A stretch of DNA of 5,170 bases. Source: Candidatus Aegiribacteria sp. (GTDB lineage: Bacteria; Fermentibacterota; Fermentibacteria; Fermentibacterales; JCC-6). Made by a program: the position numbers and the translations under genes. Shown here piece after piece: positions 4,389-5,170 of the stretch; positions within the stretch are counted from its first letter, which is position 1; the number at the start of each line of letters is the position of its first letter. The DNA lies in assembly GCA_030600975.1 (NCBI GenBank), contig JAUVUL010000175.1, positions 1 through 5,170 of the forward strand, in the 5' to 3' direction. Under the pieces are notes generated by a model, which ran no database searches, was not told the DNA's origin, and saw only the letters and a list, made by a program, of their open reading frames with translations.

Positions 4389-5170
4389 TTATTTAATTAT
4401 GGTCATTCTTGAAGTTACGGTGCTGCCGTTGACATTTGCCCGAACGAAGTAAATGCCGTTTCCAATGTTTTCGGGAACCATCCAGCTGTACGCATGGGTT
4501 CCAGACGCCATTTCTTCCGAACTGATGATCGCGATCCTGCGGCCTGAAACATCGAAAACACCTATGTCAACCATTCCGGGACTCTCGGTGTAAATCTCGA
4601 AGGAAGCCAGATCATGAACAGGATTGGGGTTGATCGAGCTTATCAGGATTCCTGCAGGATCAACATCCTGAGGACCATCTGCAACACCAACCAACGAAAG
4701 AGCGGCCTGAACCGCCGCGAGTGCGTCTACCCTGCCTGCACCGTAGGTATTGTCCTTACCGCTGGCCCCGAGTTCAACTGCCGTTACTTCGATAATACTG
4801 TCGATCTTGGCAACACTGAGGCTTGGATTAGCATCAAGGATAAGTGCAACAACTCCCGCAAGATGGGGCGTGGCCATGGATGTACCGCTCATGGTGATAT
4901 ATCCTCCAGTCCACCGTGTGCTGACTACATCTACTCCGGGGCCGCAGATATCCGGGTCGATAATAGGCTCCGTATCGCTGTAATCGTTCCAGGGAGCTAC
5001 GGTGCCCCACCAGGTGACGGGTCCACGACTTGAGGAACTTGCAATAATATCGTTGTTATCTGTTGATCCAACTGTCACCACCGCACTCTGGTCACCGTGG
5101 TAGGTCTGATCGGGGTGGAACCAGGGAGGTGGGCAGTCTCCGCTTGAGAGTATGCTGCCAGGACTCGAAC
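4389..5170 (-). CDS. Subtilisin-like S8 serine protease with T9SS-type C-terminal domain, 5' end outside window
   Basis: The minus-strand frame is open to the right edge, so the 259 residues seen are the C-terminal part; the GTG at 5081 is internal. Visible S8 features are a GDCPPPWFHPDQ stretch, SAVVTVGSTD, SSRGPVTWW, PDICGPGVDVVS, and the catalytic serine in SGTSMATPHLAGVVALI (Ser codon 4878-4880). A YGAGRVDALAAVQAAL segment closes the catalytic domain. The catalytic Asp and His and probably the oxyanion Asn lie beyond the edge. The last about 85 residues (from ILISSINPNPV through FDVSGRR and NGIYFVRANVNG to a final lysine) form a beta-rich domain like T9SS type A sorting or FlgD-like domains. 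The enzyme is therefore inferred to be exported and probably surface-attached or released, degrading extracellular protein. The signal peptide is not in view. The gene ends with TAA and is followed by a hairpin at 4345-4367. Confidence 0.93.
   Translation of the reverse strand, partial: SSPGSILSSGDCPPPWFHPDQTYHGDQSAVVTVGSTDNNDIIASSSSRGPVTWWGTVAPWNDYSDTEPIIDPDICGPGVDVVSTRWTGGYITMSGTSMATPHLAGVVALILDANPSLSVAKIDSIIEVTAVELGASGKDNTYGAGRVDALAAVQAALSLVGVADGPQDVDPAGILISSINPNPVHDLASFEIYTESPGMVDIGVFDVSGRRIAIISSEEMASGTHAYSWMVPENIGNGIYFVRANVNGSTVTSRMTIIK

Noticed and set aside
5161..5170. GGACTCGAAC resembling an antisense tRNA T-arm at the right edge
   Set aside because: The bases lie in the open S8 protease frame and no other tRNA arm is visible; the match to 1259-1268 is a short chance identity.

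Overview
The window looks like a chromosomal segment of a bacterium, most likely a poorly characterised lineage near the Fibrobacteres-Chlorobi-Bacteroidetes (FCB) superphylum, for example a Fermentibacteria/Aegiribacteria-like genome. This placement is inferred from three things: a subtilisin-like protease with a type IX secretion (T9SS)-style C-terminal sorting domain, a COG1579 zinc-ribbon gene directly followed by rnpB, and bacterial type A RNase P RNA motifs. No phylogeny could be run, so the assignment is tentative.

Layout from left to right. Positions 1-282 (minus) hold the 5' three quarters of RNase P RNA, running off the left edge. Directly upstream (295-1020, minus) is a coiled-coil C4 zinc-ribbon protein. 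A hairpin terminator (1045-1079) separates it from a minus-strand pair of tRNAs: Val(CAC) and a CAT-anticodon tRNA that I read as Ile2, driven by a TTGACA-type promoter. Divergently, on the plus strand, lies tRNA-Leu(CAA) with a strong intrinsic terminator (1565-1609).

Positions 1625-3011 (minus) encode a complete AbiE type IV toxin-antitoxin system: an AbiEi-like antitoxin/repressor followed, with an 8-bp overlap, by an AbiEii-like nucleotidyltransferase toxin. A good promoter (TTGCAA-17-TATATT) and a perfect 18-bp palindrome over the predicted transcription start explain how the pair is probably autoregulated.

Positions 3074-4344 contain no intact gene. Reading the plus strand in all frames shows debris: an N-terminal piece of an AAA_14/DUF4143-type ATPase with an in-frame TGA and a truncated end (3416-3787), a possible metallophosphoesterase scrap (3849 to about 3981), and a frameshifted C-terminal sorting-domain tail (about 4097-4285). 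A hairpin at 4345-4367 then separates this debris from the convergent minus-strand S8 protease (4389-5170, 5' end beyond the window).

I see no clearly new system. The most interesting items are the AbiE locus with its regulatory site beside a tRNA cluster, the gene graveyard next to it, and the Ile2 identity of the CAT tRNA.
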